46,483 bases of DNA from Nocardia transvalensis NBRC 15921 (GCF_000308875.1 NZ_BAGL01000089.1:1-46483); one strand, 5' to 3'; positions 24,015 through 32,577 are shown, counted from the stretch's first letter. Notes: generated by a model from the sequence alone, not told the origin. Program-made: numbers and translations.

Positions 24015-27000
24015 TGTTCACCCGGTGGGGCGACCTGGTCTACAGATTCCGCTTCCTCGTCCTCGCTGCGGTCGTGGCCGCCCTGCTCGCCCTCGGCGGG
24101 TTCGGCTTCGGCATCGAGAAGCACCTCAGCGCCAGCGGCTGGGACGATCCGACCTCGCAGTCGACGCAGGCCGCGCAGCTGAAGGACGAGGCCTACGGTC
24201 GCGACCACACCGGTGACGTCATCGTGCTGTACACCGCGCCGGACGGGAAGACCGTCGACGATCCGGAGTTCAGCCGCAAGATCACCGACAGCCTGGTCGC
24301 CCTGCCGAAGCAGCATCCCGACCAGATCGACAAGGTCAACGTCGCCTACTGGCGGGCCACCGGCGGCGCCCAATGGACGACGACGGGCGTCGCGTCGCCG
24401 GACAAGAAGATCACCTTCGCGACGCTGGCCATCAAGGGCGCCAACGACACCGAGATGGTGAACAACTTCCGCGACGTCAAGGATGTCTTCGACATTCCCG
24501 GCGTGGATGTTCAGGTCGCGGGTATGCAGGCGGTGTCCGGCACGCTCAACGACACCATGGCCCAGGACCAGAAGCGGATGGAGATCATCGCCATCCCCGT
24601 GGTCGCGGTGCTGCTGTTCTTCATCTTCGGCGGTGTCGTCGCCGCCGCGCTGCCGCTGATCGTCGGTGGTCTGACGGTGCTCGGCGCGAACGGCATCGTC
24701 ATGGCGATCACGAAGTTCACCGAGGTGAACTCGTTCGTCAGCCCGGTCGTCTCGATGATCGGCCTCGGCCTGGCCATCGACTACGGCCTGTTCATAGTCA
24801 GCCGTTTCCGCGAGGAACTCGCCGAGGGCTACAGCACCCGGGCGGCCGTGCGCCGATCGGTGATGACCGCGGGCCGCACGGTGGCCATGTCGGCCACCAT
24901 GATCATCGCGGCCAGCGCGGGCATGCTGCTGTTCCCGCAGGGCTTCCTGAAGTCGGTGGCGTACGGCACGATCGCGACGGTGCTGCTCGCGGCGCTGACC
25001 GCGCTCACCGTGCTGCCCGCGATCCTCGCCATCCTCGGCCGGCGCGTGGACATGCTGGGGCTCAAGTGGTTCCGCAAGACCAAGACCGCCGAGGAGATCG
25101 AGAACGGTTTCTGGGGCAAGAGCACGCAGTGGGTGATGAAGCACCCGCTGAAGGTCGCGATCCCGCTGTGCATCCTGCTGTTGCTGCTGATCATCCCCGT
25201 GAAGGATCTGAAGTTCGGCGGTATCAGCGAAACCTATCTGCCGCCGGACAATCCGACCCGCGTGGCGCAGGAGAAGTTCGACCAGCTGTTCCCGCAGTAC
25301 CGGTCGAATCCGCTGCAACTGGTCATGGTCACCGACAACCCCAGCGGCATCTACAGCGTCCTCAAGGAGGCGAACCAGGCGCCGGGGCTGGCCACCAAGT
25401 TCAAGACCCCGGATTCGCCGCCGAGCGGGTCCAACGTGTGGGCGACGCAGGCGACGCTGGTGGACGCCGATACGACGACCGCCGACGAGGCGATCGGCTA
25501 TCTGCGCGACAACGTCGCGGTCCCCGACGACATGCAGTTCATGGTGACCGGGCAACCGGCTATCCAGAAGGACAGTATCGACGCGCTGCTGTCGCGCATG
25601 CCGCTGATGATCGCGCTCGTCGTACTCGTCACGACGCTGCTCATGTTCCTGACCTTCGGCTCACTGGTCCTGCCCATCAAGGCCGCCCTCATGAGCGCGC
25701 TCGGCCTCGGCTCCACCCTCGGCATCCTCACCTGGATCTTCGTCGACGGACACGCCGCCGGACTACTCAACTTCACACCACAACCGATCATGTCACCGGT
25801 CCTGGTCCTGATCATCGCGATCATCTACGGCCTGTCCACCGACTACGAGGTCTTCCTGCTCTCCCGCATGGTCGAAGCCCGCACCCAAGGCGCCAGCACC
25901 ACCGAAGCCGTCCGCATCGGCACCGCCCAGACCGGCCGCATCATCACCGCCGCCGCCCTCATCCTGCTCGTGGTCACCGGCGCCTTCGCCTTCTCCGACC
26001 TCGTGATGATGCAGTACATCGCCTACGGCATGATCGCCGCGCTGTTCATCGACGCCACCGTCCTGCGCATGCTCCTCGTCCCCGCCACCATGAAACTCCT
26101 CGGCGACGACTGCTGGTGGGCGCCCAAGTGGATGAAGAAGATTCAGCAGAAGATCGGCCTGGGCGAACCCATCCTCGACGACGAGCGCCCCGGCAGCGAC
26201 GAACTGGTCGACCTGGTGAAGACCACGCCGGTCACCGATCCGGTGACGCTGCAGATTCCGGTGCTGGCCGACGGCACCCCCGCCAAGCCGCCGCGGAAGA
26301 AGAAGCCCAAGCGGGCCCGCTTCATCGGCGGTGTGGACGGCGACGCGCCGACGCAGCAGCTCGGGGCGATCAAGCCGGGCGATACCGGCGCGGTGACCGG
26401 TGCGTCGCAGGCATCCGCGCCGCTGCTGAATTTCGGTACCGGAGAAGAGGATTCGACGCCGCCGCCGGAACCGTTCGCGCCGCAGACCACCCCGCAGACG
26501 AATCTGAAACTGCCGCGGGCGATCGAACCGCAGTCGGGCGTCATCGGGCTGACCCCGCTGACCGAGGTGACGGACGTGACGCCGGAGGATTCGGGTCCGG
26601 CCACGCCGCCGTCGATCTCGACGCCGCCCTCGGTGTCCACGCCGCGTCCGCCGCTGCCGCCGCGGACGGTGCCGCGGGATCCGTCGGATCCGGGCGATTC
26701 CACGGAGACCCAGCCCACCGCCCCGGTCGGCACGACGCCCCGCGTCCTGCCGCCGCAGCCGAAGACGCCGCCGCCGGTGGCGCCCCATCCGGCCAGCCGC
26801 GCCCAGCAGTTCCCGCATGAGGAGCCCGCGCCACATCACGAATCCGAGGCTCCCGCACCGGATCCCGCCCCCGCCCCGGAGGAACACCCCGCGGACCCGC
26901 CCGAGGCCGGCGACACCAGCCGCAACAGCATCGAGCGCTGGATGGCCGACCTCCGCTCCTCCCGCCGCCGCCCCGAACCCGACCCCGACGAGGGCAAACA

Positions 27001-27064
27001 CCACGGCACCCCGGGCCGCACGGTCAGCGTCAACGAACTACTCCGCCGCCAGAACCGCGACTGA
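24014..27064 (+). CDS. mmpL3: Trehalose monomycolate exporter MmpL3
   Basis: A 1016-residue RND-type transporter that moves trehalose monomycolate across the plasma membrane for mycolic acid assembly. Helix 1 is at 13-30, the first periplasmic porter domain at ~40-185, helices 2-6 at ~190-340, the second porter domain at ~405-525, and helices 7-12 at ~528-700. Both proton-relay pairs are present: Asp256-Tyr257 in GLAIDYGLFIVSR and Asp-Tyr near 610 in YGLSTDYEVFLLSR. The remaining ~300 residues form a Pro/Thr-rich cytoplasmic tail, longer than the M. tuberculosis version (944 residues in all). The start is GTG 24014, one base into the NYN stop. Bases ~25640-26105 have codon use unlike the rest (see finding). 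Confidence 0.96.
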   Translation: MFTRWGDLVYRFRFLVLAAVVAALLALGGFGFGIEKHLSASGWDDPTSQSTQAAQLKDEAYGRDHTGDVIVLYTAPDGKTVDDPEFSRKITDSLVALPKQHPDQIDKVNVAYWRATGGAQWTTTGVASPDKKITFATLAIKGANDTEMVNNFRDVKDVFDIPGVDVQVAGMQAVSGTLNDTMAQDQKRMEIIAIPVVAVLLFFIFGGVVAAALPLIVGGLTVLGANGIVMAITKFTEVNSFVSPVVSMIGLGLAIDYGLFIVSRFREELAEGYSTRAAVRRSVMTAGRTVAMSATMIIAASAGMLLFPQGFLKSVAYGTIATVLLAALTALTVLPAILAILGRRVDMLGLKWFRKTKTAEEIENGFWGKSTQWVMKHPLKVAIPLCILLLLLIIPVKDLKFGGISETYLPPDNPTRVAQEKFDQLFPQYRSNPLQLVMVTDNPSGIYSVLKEANQAPGLATKFKTPDSPPSGSNVWATQATLVDADTTTADEAIGYLRDNVAVPDDMQFMVTGQPAIQKDSIDALLSRMPLMIALVVLVTTLLMFLTFGSLVLPIKAALMSALGLGSTLGILTWIFVDGHAAGLLNFTPQPIMSPVLVLIIAIIYGLSTDYEVFLLSRMVEARTQGASTTEAVRIGTAQTGRIITAAALILLVVTGAFAFSDLVMMQYIAYGMIAALFIDATVLRMLLVPATMKLLGDDCWWAPKWMKKIQQKIGLGEPILDDERPGSDELVDLVKTTPVTDPVTLQIPVLADGTPAKPPRKKKPKRARFIGGVDGDAPTQQLGAIKPGDTGAVTGASQASAPLLNFGTGEEDSTPPPEPFAPQTTPQTNLKLPRAIEPQSGVIGLTPLTEVTDVTPEDSGPATPPSISTPPSVSTPRPPLPPRTVPRDPSDPGDSTETQPTAPVGTTPRVLPPQPKTPPPVAPHPASRAQQFPHEEPAPHHESEAPAPDPAPAPEEHPADPPEAGDTSRNSIERWMADLRSSRRRPEPDPDEGKHHGTPGRTVSVNELLRRQNRD

Positions 27065-27077
27065 CCTGAGCCAAAAG

Positions 27078-27425
27078 CGCTCAGGTAGTGGGTGTCGCAG
27101 CGCTCAGGTAGTGGGTGTCGCAGCGCTCAGGTAGTGGGGGTCGCAGCGCTCAGGTCGTGGGGGTCGCAGCGCTCACGTAGTGGAGGCCGCAACGCTCACG
27201 AGGTGGAGGCCGCAACGCTCACGAGGTGGAGGCCGCAACGCTCACGAGGTGGAGGCCGCAACGCTCACGAGGTGGAGGCCGCAACGCTCACGTAGTGGTT
27301 GGCGCGGCGCTCAGGTCGTAGGTCGGTACAGCGCGTAGGTGCAGCCGTTGCCTAGCGGTCGAGTAGTTGGGTTGTCGCGTTTCGGTAGCGGGTTGGCGTC
27401 ACGCTCCGGTAGTGCGTTGGCGCGA
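27078..27425. repeat. 23-bp tandem repeat array after mmpL3
   Basis: Ten contiguous 23-bp units run from 27078 to 27307, with consensus CGCTCA(C/G)G(T/A)(A/G)GTGG followed by GGCCGCAA or GTCGCAG. Units 6-9 (27193-27284) are almost identical, so they duplicated most recently; units 1-4 form a second subtype. Decayed units continue to about 27425. It begins 14 bp past the mmpL3 stop. No T-rich terminator is seen. The remaining 27426-27554 up to the hydrolase stop holds nothing recognisable. Confidence 0.85.
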
Positions 27426-27554
27426 CCGGGTGGGGTTGGCGCAGTGGCCGGGTAGACAACGGGGGTGGCTGAATCGCCGGTGTCGGCGAAATCCGCACAG
27501 GGAAAGGCGTGGCGCGGAGGGGTTTCCGGGCTGATCTGAGGGGCGGCGTGGTGC

Positions 27555-28370
27555 TCAGGTGTGGAGGGGGGATTCGGTGTGGGTTGTGGCGGCGCGGATT
27601 TCGGCGGCTATCAGGGTGGGGGCCTCGAGCATGGGGACGTGGCCTACGGCGGGGAGGGTGCGGGACTCGAGGGTGGCGGTGGTGGCCGGGGTGGTGTGGC
27701 GGCGGGGTGGGAGGACGCGGTCGTGCTCGCAGTACAGGAGGGTGACGGGGACCGTGATATCCGCGAAGCGCGTGAAACCCGCGGGGAGGGCGGGATCTTC
27801 GATCAGGTCGTCGACGATGTCGCACTGGGCCGGGGCGGCCGCGACGGCGGCGGCCAAGCGGTGCGGCACGCTCGCCGGACGGTAGGACAGCAGCGGAATC
27901 ACCAGGCTGCGGGCCATGGCGCGGGCCCGCCCCGAACCGACGCCGATCACCGGGGCGAAGGCGCGATATCGGCGCACCAGCTGCGCGGCGGTGCGGGTGT
28001 CGGCGTCCCACATGCCGCCGGGAGCGATGGCCGTCACCGACCGCGCACGGCCCCGCGCGGCGAGTTCCAGCGCCAGCCAGCCGCCCAGCGAATTACCAGC
28101 AAGATGTGCTGTCTGCCAACCTCTTTCGTCCAGGATCCGCTCCACGAAATCGGCCAGCGCGGTGAAGGTGGCCGGACGCCGCACCGGTGGCCCACCCCGA
28201 TGGCCCGGTAGGGTCGGCGCGAAAACCGCGTAGTCCCGGCGCAATTCGTCGAGCACCCCGCCCCACGACTCCCACGTGAGCAGCAGCCCGTGCAACAGCA
28301 GCAGCGGATCGCCTTGTCCCGCAGCGTAGTACGGATCCGGTTCGGTCACTTCCGCCATGCCGCGCGCCAT
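27555..28370 (-). CDS. Alpha/beta hydrolase
   Basis: A 271-residue single-domain alpha/beta hydrolase. The oxyanion region is LLLLHGLLLTWESWG, the nucleophile elbow AGNSLGG carries Ser94, the acid is Asp217 in YCEHDRVLPP, and the base is His244 in VGHVPM. A complete triad argues for an active esterase, lipase or peptidase; the substrate is unknown. Two starts are possible, ATG 28370 and ATG 28358. The first is favoured by TAGCCT 6 nt upstream and the absence of any ribosome-binding site. It is convergent with mmpL3 across the repeat array, and lies 22 bp after the stop of the DUF1707 gene on the same strand. Confidence 0.85.
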   Translation of the reverse strand: MARGMAEVTEPDPYYAAGQGDPLLLLHGLLLTWESWGGVLDELRRDYAVFAPTLPGHRGGPPVRRPATFTALADFVERILDERGWQTAHLAGNSLGGWLALELAARGRARSVTAIAPGGMWDADTRTAAQLVRRYRAFAPVIGVGSGRARAMARSLVIPLLSYRPASVPHRLAAAVAAAPAQCDIVDDLIEDPALPAGFTRFADITVPVTLLYCEHDRVLPPRRHTTPATTATLESRTLPAVGHVPMLEAPTLIAAEIRAATTHTESPLHT

Positions 28371-28376
28371 GGGACG

Positions 28377-28382
28377 AGGCTA
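28377..28382 (-). promoter_or_regulatory. -10 element of a probable leaderless hydrolase transcript
   Basis: On the minus strand TAGCCT is followed by CGTCCC and the ATG at 28370. This decides between the two candidate starts. Confidence 0.55.
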
Positions 28383-28392
28383 CCCGCCGGTA

Positions 28393-29103
28393 TCAGAACC
28401 CCGACATCAACCGGCGCCACTGAGCGCCGAACGGCTGCTTGGCCGTGACGGAGCCGAAGCGCGTGCGGCCCTGCACCACCAGGTGCAGCGCGCCGATGGG
28501 CGGACCGGTGCGCACCTTGTTGTTGGCGCTGGAGCCGATCAGGTCGAGACCGTTGAGGTCGACCGTGGCCTCGCCCGGCACGATCAGCGTGAGCGAACTG
28601 CAGAAGTCGTCCACCCGCAGCTCCACCACCTGGGTCGACATGATCGCCTGGGTGAAGTCCAGGGTCACGCCCGACAGCTGGTTGGCGAGGTAGAGGACCG
28701 GCGGGACCTGCCAGCGACCCTTGCGCGTCACGCTGGACAGCCGCGCGCGGATGGTGTCGCCCGAAGAGACCGGGGCCGCACGCGGGGGCCCGTAGGAGGG
28801 CCGGCGCGGCGCGGGGCCGGCGGGATTCGGATAGGGATTCGGGCCCGGCTGTCCCGCCATCCGGATGCCCGGCAGATCGACCAGCACGGCATTCAGCTCA
28901 CCGCGGGTCTTGGCAGCCAGCGCGGTATCCATCCGCTCGGTGAACTCGCCGAGCGACAGCATCCCGAGCCCGACCGCCCGCTGCAGCAGCATGCCGACAT
29001 GCTCCCGCTCGGCATCGGACACCCGCAGATCGCGGTCGCCCACCGCACCTCCGGGCTCCGGCACAGACCGTGTCCCCGGAGTCGAAACCGTCTCACCGCC
29101 CAT
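28393..29103 (-). CDS. DUF1707 protein with LiaF-like C-terminal domain
   Basis: A 236-residue protein without membrane helices. The N-terminal DUF1707 domain (RVSDAEREHVGMLLQRAVG, then LGEFTERMDTALAAKTRGEL) is at ~25-80. A Pro-rich linker follows, then a beta-rich domain resembling the C terminus of LiaF/YvqF (LDFTQAIMSTQVVELRVDDF, LIVPGEATVDLNG, IGSSANNKV). LiaF proteins restrain LiaS-type kinases in cell-envelope stress systems of Firmicutes. Here the two genes upstream on the same strand encode a LuxR-type regulator and a histidine kinase, so a LiaFSR-like module is plausible. The start is ATG 29103, supported by a leaderless -10 (TACCCT, 7 nt). The 96-bp gap to the regulator suggests a separate promoter. 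Confidence 0.8.
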   Translation of the reverse strand: MGGETVSTPGTRSVPEPGGAVGDRDLRVSDAEREHVGMLLQRAVGLGMLSLGEFTERMDTALAAKTRGELNAVLVDLPGIRMAGQPGPNPYPNPAGPAPRRPSYGPPRAAPVSSGDTIRARLSSVTRKGRWQVPPVLYLANQLSGVTLDFTQAIMSTQVVELRVDDFCSSLTLIVPGEATVDLNGLDLIGSSANNKVRTGPPIGALHLVVQGRTRFGSVTAKQPFGAQWRRLMSGF

Positions 29104-29110
29104 GCGTTCG

Positions 29111-29116
29111 AGGGTA
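29111..29116 (-). promoter_or_regulatory. -10 element of a probable leaderless DUF1707 transcript
   Basis: On the minus strand TACCCT is followed by CGAACGC and the ATG at 29103; there is no ribosome-binding site. Confidence 0.6.
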
Positions 29117-29199
29117 CCGACGGCGGTGTTCCCGCACATCAGGGCAATCCCTGATCTCGGGGACGACCTCGCGTCGTACTCCGAACCTGCTCTATCGCG

Positions 29200-29868
29200 C
29201 TACTCGAGACCCTGCTCTATCGCGTAGCGGGTGAGTTCCACCCGGTTGGCGAGCTGGAGTTTGCGGAGGGTGGCCTGCACGTGGTTCTCGACCGTGCGGT
29301 GGCTCAGGCTCAGGCGGGTGGCGATCTGTTTCGCGGACAGGCCCTTGGCGACCAGGCGCAACACCTCGGTCTCGCGGTCGGTGAGGGCCGGGCGGTGGGG
29401 TTCGTCGCGGTCGGCGGGTGCGTTGGCGATGCGCCGGTACTCGCCGAGCACCAGCCCCGCCAGACCGGGCGTGAACACCGCTTGACCGGCGGCGGTGGCA
29501 TGCACGGCGGCGACGAGTTCCGCCGCCGAGGCGCTCTTCACCAGGTAGCCGGTGGCGCCGGCCTTGATGGCGTCGAGCACATCGCCGCGTTCGGCCGAGG
29601 CGGACAGCACCAGCACCCGGCTGTCCGGCGAGACCCGCAGGATCTCGGCGGTGGCCTGAGCGCCGTTGCCGTCGGGCAGCTGCATATCCATGAGGACGAC
29701 GGCAGGTTGCACCGCCGCGGCGCGCCGGGTGGCCGCGGCGACGCCGTCCGCCGTGGCGGTGACCCGGAAGCCGGCCTCGGCGAGATCGCGCGAGACGCCG
29801 TCGCGCCACATCGGGTGGTCGTCCACCACCATCACCGAGATATCCCCGGCGGCAGGCTCTTCGGTCAT
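29200..29868 (-). CDS. LuxR/NarL-type response regulator
   Basis: A 222-residue response regulator. The receiver domain has the acidic pocket Asp16-Asp17 (VVDDHPMW), phosphoacceptor Asp61 (VLMDMQLPDGNG) and Lys111 (GYLVKSAS). The C-terminal LuxR helix-turn-helix is LTDRETEVLRLVAKGLSAKQ through SHRTVENHVQATLRKL. The start is ATG 29868 with GGAGG 7 nt upstream. The ATG overlaps the kinase stop (ATGA), so kinase and regulator are translationally coupled. Phosphorylation by the adjacent kinase is the natural inference. Target genes are unknown; the DUF1707 gene downstream and mmpL3 nearby are candidates. Confidence 0.94.
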   Translation of the reverse strand: MTEEPAAGDISVMVVDDHPMWRDGVSRDLAEAGFRVTATADGVAAATRRAAAVQPAVVLMDMQLPDGNGAQATAEILRVSPDSRVLVLSASAERGDVLDAIKAGATGYLVKSASAAELVAAVHATAAGQAVFTPGLAGLVLGEYRRIANAPADRDEPHRPALTDRETEVLRLVAKGLSAKQIATRLSLSHRTVENHVQATLRKLQLANRVELTRYAIEQGLE

Positions 29869-31046
29869 CGGTTCACCTCCGGCTCTCCGGCGCCGCGCGG
29901 CACCCGGAACTCCCACTCCGTGCCGTCGTCCGCGGTCAGCAGGTCCGCGACGCCGCCCGCCGCCTCGATCCGGCCGACGATCGAGCGCGAGACGCCCATC
30001 CGGCCCTCGGCGGTGGCGGCGGCCAGCCGTCCGGGCGCGATGCCCGGCCCGTCGTCGCGGACGCTGACCACCACGGCGTCACCCACATCCTCCAGCAGCA
30101 CGTACGCCTTCGCGCCGGAACCGGCGTGCGACGCGGTATTGGAGAGGCATTCGGCGACGGCCGCCGCGATCTCGCGGGCCGTCCACTCGCCGACCGGAAC
30201 CGGCTCACCCGGCGTGGAGACGAAGACCGCCGGGGACGCCTGCGCTGTCAGGGCCGGTCGCAGATCGACCTGCGCGCCGACGGTTCGCGGCGGACCGCCC
30301 TGTTCGGAGATCAGCACCCGCAGCGCGACCTCCTGCTCGCCGGCCCGACGGGCCAATTCGGCCGTGCCGCCGCCTATCTCGGCGCCGCGGCGTTTGATGT
30401 AGCTGAGCACCTGCAGCACCCCGTCGTGCACCTCGCGCGCCAGTCGTTCCCGCTCCTCGGCCGCCGCGGTGAGACGGACCGCGGCCTGCAATTGCCGCTG
30501 GGCGCGGCGCGCGGTATTGGCGGCCAGGCCGATCGCGAGACCCACCGACACCAGCACCGGCGCGGTGGCATCGCTCCACAGATCCAGTTCCCACTGCTCC
30601 CGCACGACGATGCTCACGGCCGAGATCAGCACGCCCGACAGCACGCCGCCGATCGGGCCCCACAGAATCGCCGCGGACATCACGGCATTGGCGGCCCACA
30701 GCGTGGTCGGCAGCGTCTGGTGCCCGTGATACCAGTCGTAGTCGGCGACGAGCCGGGTGGCGGCCATGAGCGCGATCACCACCGCGTGGTCGCCGAGCAC
30801 CACCGCGGTGCGCAGCCGCGCCGACTCCGGATCGGCCCATCGCGACAGCAGCACCGCCGACACGATCGACCACGCCACCAGCGCGCCGATCAGCGCCCAG
30901 CTCAGCTCCGGCGCGCGATAGGAATCCACCGAGGCGAACTGCTGCCCCACCGCGTACAGCACGGTGACCAGGCGGAACGCCTGCGCCGCCCGCCACAGTG
31001 GCGCAGTGGCGACAGTGTCCGATTCGCGCTCAGGTATCGCCCGCAT
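29865..31046 (-). CDS. Membrane sensor histidine kinase (HisKA_3 type)
   Basis: A 393-residue kinase. About five membrane helices occupy residues ~20-180 with almost no extracellular domain, as in intramembrane-sensing kinases. The dimerisation helix carries the phosphorylated His207 (AREVHDGVLQVLSYIKRR), the N box is ECLSNTASHAG (Asn303), and the G1 box is DDGPGIAPG (331-339). The frame is open ~95 codons upstream, but that stretch is the repeat-encoded tail of the permease gene. ATG 31046 has GGAGG 8-9 nt before it and overlaps the permease stop by 17 bp. Order: AI-2E permease, kinase, regulator, then the LiaF-like gene. Confidence 0.9.
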   Translation of the reverse strand: MRAIPERESDTVATAPLWRAAQAFRLVTVLYAVGQQFASVDSYRAPELSWALIGALVAWSIVSAVLLSRWADPESARLRTAVVLGDHAVVIALMAATRLVADYDWYHGHQTLPTTLWAANAVMSAAILWGPIGGVLSGVLISAVSIVVREQWELDLWSDATAPVLVSVGLAIGLAANTARRAQRQLQAAVRLTAAAEERERLAREVHDGVLQVLSYIKRRGAEIGGGTAELARRAGEQEVALRVLISEQGGPPRTVGAQVDLRPALTAQASPAVFVSTPGEPVPVGEWTAREIAAAVAECLSNTASHAGSGAKAYVLLEDVGDAVVVSVRDDGPGIAPGRLAAATAEGRMGVSRSIVGRIEAAGGVADLLTADDGTEWEFRVPRGAGEPEVNR

Positions 31047-32571
31047 CGGTGGTTCCTCCACCGCCCGACTCCGTAGTTCCCCCACGGCCCGAATCCGTAG
31101 TTCCCCCGCCGCCCGCACCCTTAGTTCCCCCACGGCCCGACCCCGTGGTTCCTCCGCCGCCCGACCCCGTGGTTCCTCCACCACCCGACTCCGTGGTGCC
31201 CCCACCGCCCGCACCCGTAGTTCCACCACCACCCGACTCCGTGGTGCCCCCACCGCCCGCACCCGTAGTTCCCCCACCACCCGCGGCGGTAGTGCCCGCC
31301 CGCTCCGGGGGATCGGACGAGGCGGAACCACCCTCGGGGTCGGGCAACGTATAGCGGCCCTCGACGGGCGTGTCGGGCGTGGCGTGGAACATCGGTTCGC
31401 CCTCCTCGCCGGTGTTGAGTTCCTGGTACAACTCCTCGGGCGTGTCGGCCAGCAGCGAACGGATGGCCGTATTCAGCACGGCCACGAACGGCACCGCCAG
31501 CAGACCGCCCGCGATACCCGCCAGCACCACGCCCGCGGTGATCGCCAGCACGACGGCCAGCGGATGGATCCGCACCGCCCGGCCCAGCAGCAGCGGTTGC
31601 AGCACATGGCTTTCCAGCTGCATCACCGCGATCGTGATACCCAGCACGATCAGGGCCGTGACCAGGCCCTTGGTCATCAAGGCCAGGAATACCGCGACCG
31701 ATCCGGCCAGTACCGACCCGATGATCGGGATGAACGCGCCGATGAACACCAGCGAGGCCAGCGGCAACGCCAGCGGGACGTGCAGGATCGCCAGCCCCGC
31801 CCCGATGCCGATGGCGTCCACCGCGGCCACCACCACGGTCGCGCGCACGAATCCGATCAGCGTCCCGAATCCGAGCCGCCCGGCCGTGCGCACCCGCTCG
31901 CGCTGCGGGGTCGGGACGATCCGGGTGACGAACTCCCAGATCTGATCGCCGCCGTAGAGGAAGAAGATGGTGATGAACAGGGTCAGGAAGACACCGGTGA
32001 GGAACTCGCCGATCGCCGTCGCGGTGGTCAGCGCGCCGCTGGTCAGCGAATCCTGGTTGGACTCCAGGGTTTTGATGATGGTGTTGCCGGCATTGCGGAT
32101 CTGGTCGTCGCTCAGGTGCATCGGGCCGTTGATCAGCCAGTCCTGAATGGTGTGGATGCTGGTCTTGAACTCGTCGGTCAACTGCGGCAGGCCGTTGACG
32201 AACTGCTCGATGACGAAGGTGAAGATGCCCGCCAGCAATCCGAGCGACCCGATCAGCGCGACGAGAACCGCGACCGACCGCGGCAGCCCCATCCGCTGCA
32301 TCCAATCCACCAGCGGCGACAGCAGTGCCGCCAGCAGCAGCGCGATCGCGGTCGGGATGACGACGGTGGTCAGGCGCTGCGCGAGATAGGCGAAGGCCAG
32401 CACCGCGATCAGGATGATCAGCAGCCGCCAGCACCATTCGGCGGCCTCGCGCACCAGCGGGTGCACCACCTCGGGCCCCCCGCGTTTGCGCTCGGCGACG
32501 GGCGCGCCCCCGCCGGCTGCCTCCCCGGCGGCGCCGGTCGTCGCGCCACCGCTGTTCCCCGCGTCACTCAC
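31030..32571 (-). CDS. AI-2E/PerM-family permease with Gly-Thr repeat tail, Rv0205-like
   Basis: A 513-residue membrane protein of the AI-2E transporter (PerM/YhhT) family: about eight helices, with the family core GFVRATVVVAAVDAIGIGAG, GAFIPIIGSVLAG and SHVLQPLLLGRAVRIHPL. Members export small molecules, and some act as Na+/H+ antiporters; the substrate here is unknown. An Rv0205 homologue next to mmpL3 is conserved. The unusual part is the C terminus: residues ~431-510 are ten copies of an eight-residue unit, GGGGTTxx, where xx is GA, ES, GS, DS or DA. The start is GTG 32571, 6 nt after a TAGGCT hexamer, so probably leaderless. It overlaps the kinase gene by 17 bp. Confidence 0.88.
   Translation of the reverse strand: MSDAGNSGGATTGAAGEAAGGGAPVAERKRGGPEVVHPLVREAAEWCWRLLIILIAVLAFAYLAQRLTTVVIPTAIALLLAALLSPLVDWMQRMGLPRSVAVLVALIGSLGLLAGIFTFVIEQFVNGLPQLTDEFKTSIHTIQDWLINGPMHLSDDQIRNAGNTIIKTLESNQDSLTSGALTTATAIGEFLTGVFLTLFITIFFLYGGDQIWEFVTRIVPTPQRERVRTAGRLGFGTLIGFVRATVVVAAVDAIGIGAGLAILHVPLALPLASLVFIGAFIPIIGSVLAGSVAVFLALMTKGLVTALIVLGITIAVMQLESHVLQPLLLGRAVRIHPLAVVLAITAGVVLAGIAGGLLAVPFVAVLNTAIRSLLADTPEELYQELNTGEEGEPMFHATPDTPVEGRYTLPDPEGGSASSDPPERAGTTAAGGGGTTGAGGGGTTESGGGGTTGAGGGGTTESGGGGTTGSGGGGTTGSGRGGTKGAGGGGTTDSGRGGTTESGGGGTTDAGDT
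31042..31281. repeat. Ten 24-bp in-frame repeats encoding the permease tail
   Basis: The units are 24 bp, each encoding GGGGTTxx with conservative changes (two units have Gly to Arg at position 2, one has Thr to Lys at position 6). The last unit also supplies the GGAGG ribosome-binding site of the downstream kinase gene, so changes in copy number would move the tail length but not the kinase start signal. Confidence 0.85.
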
Positions 32572-32577
32572 GCCGCG

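Noticed and set aside
24011..25555. Long open frame (~514 codons) antisense to mmpL3
   Set aside because: It mirrors the conserved mmpL3 frame, is rich in His, Arg and Asp as expected of antisense GC-rich DNA, and has no ribosome-binding site or family pattern.
27078..27307. CRISPR array
   Set aside because: The 23-bp units are directly contiguous with no spacers, and no cas genes are present.
31047..31331. N-terminal extension of the histidine kinase
   Set aside because: It would translate the Gly-Thr repeat DNA in another frame into an Arg/Val-rich peptide; a good ribosome-binding site precedes ATG 31046.
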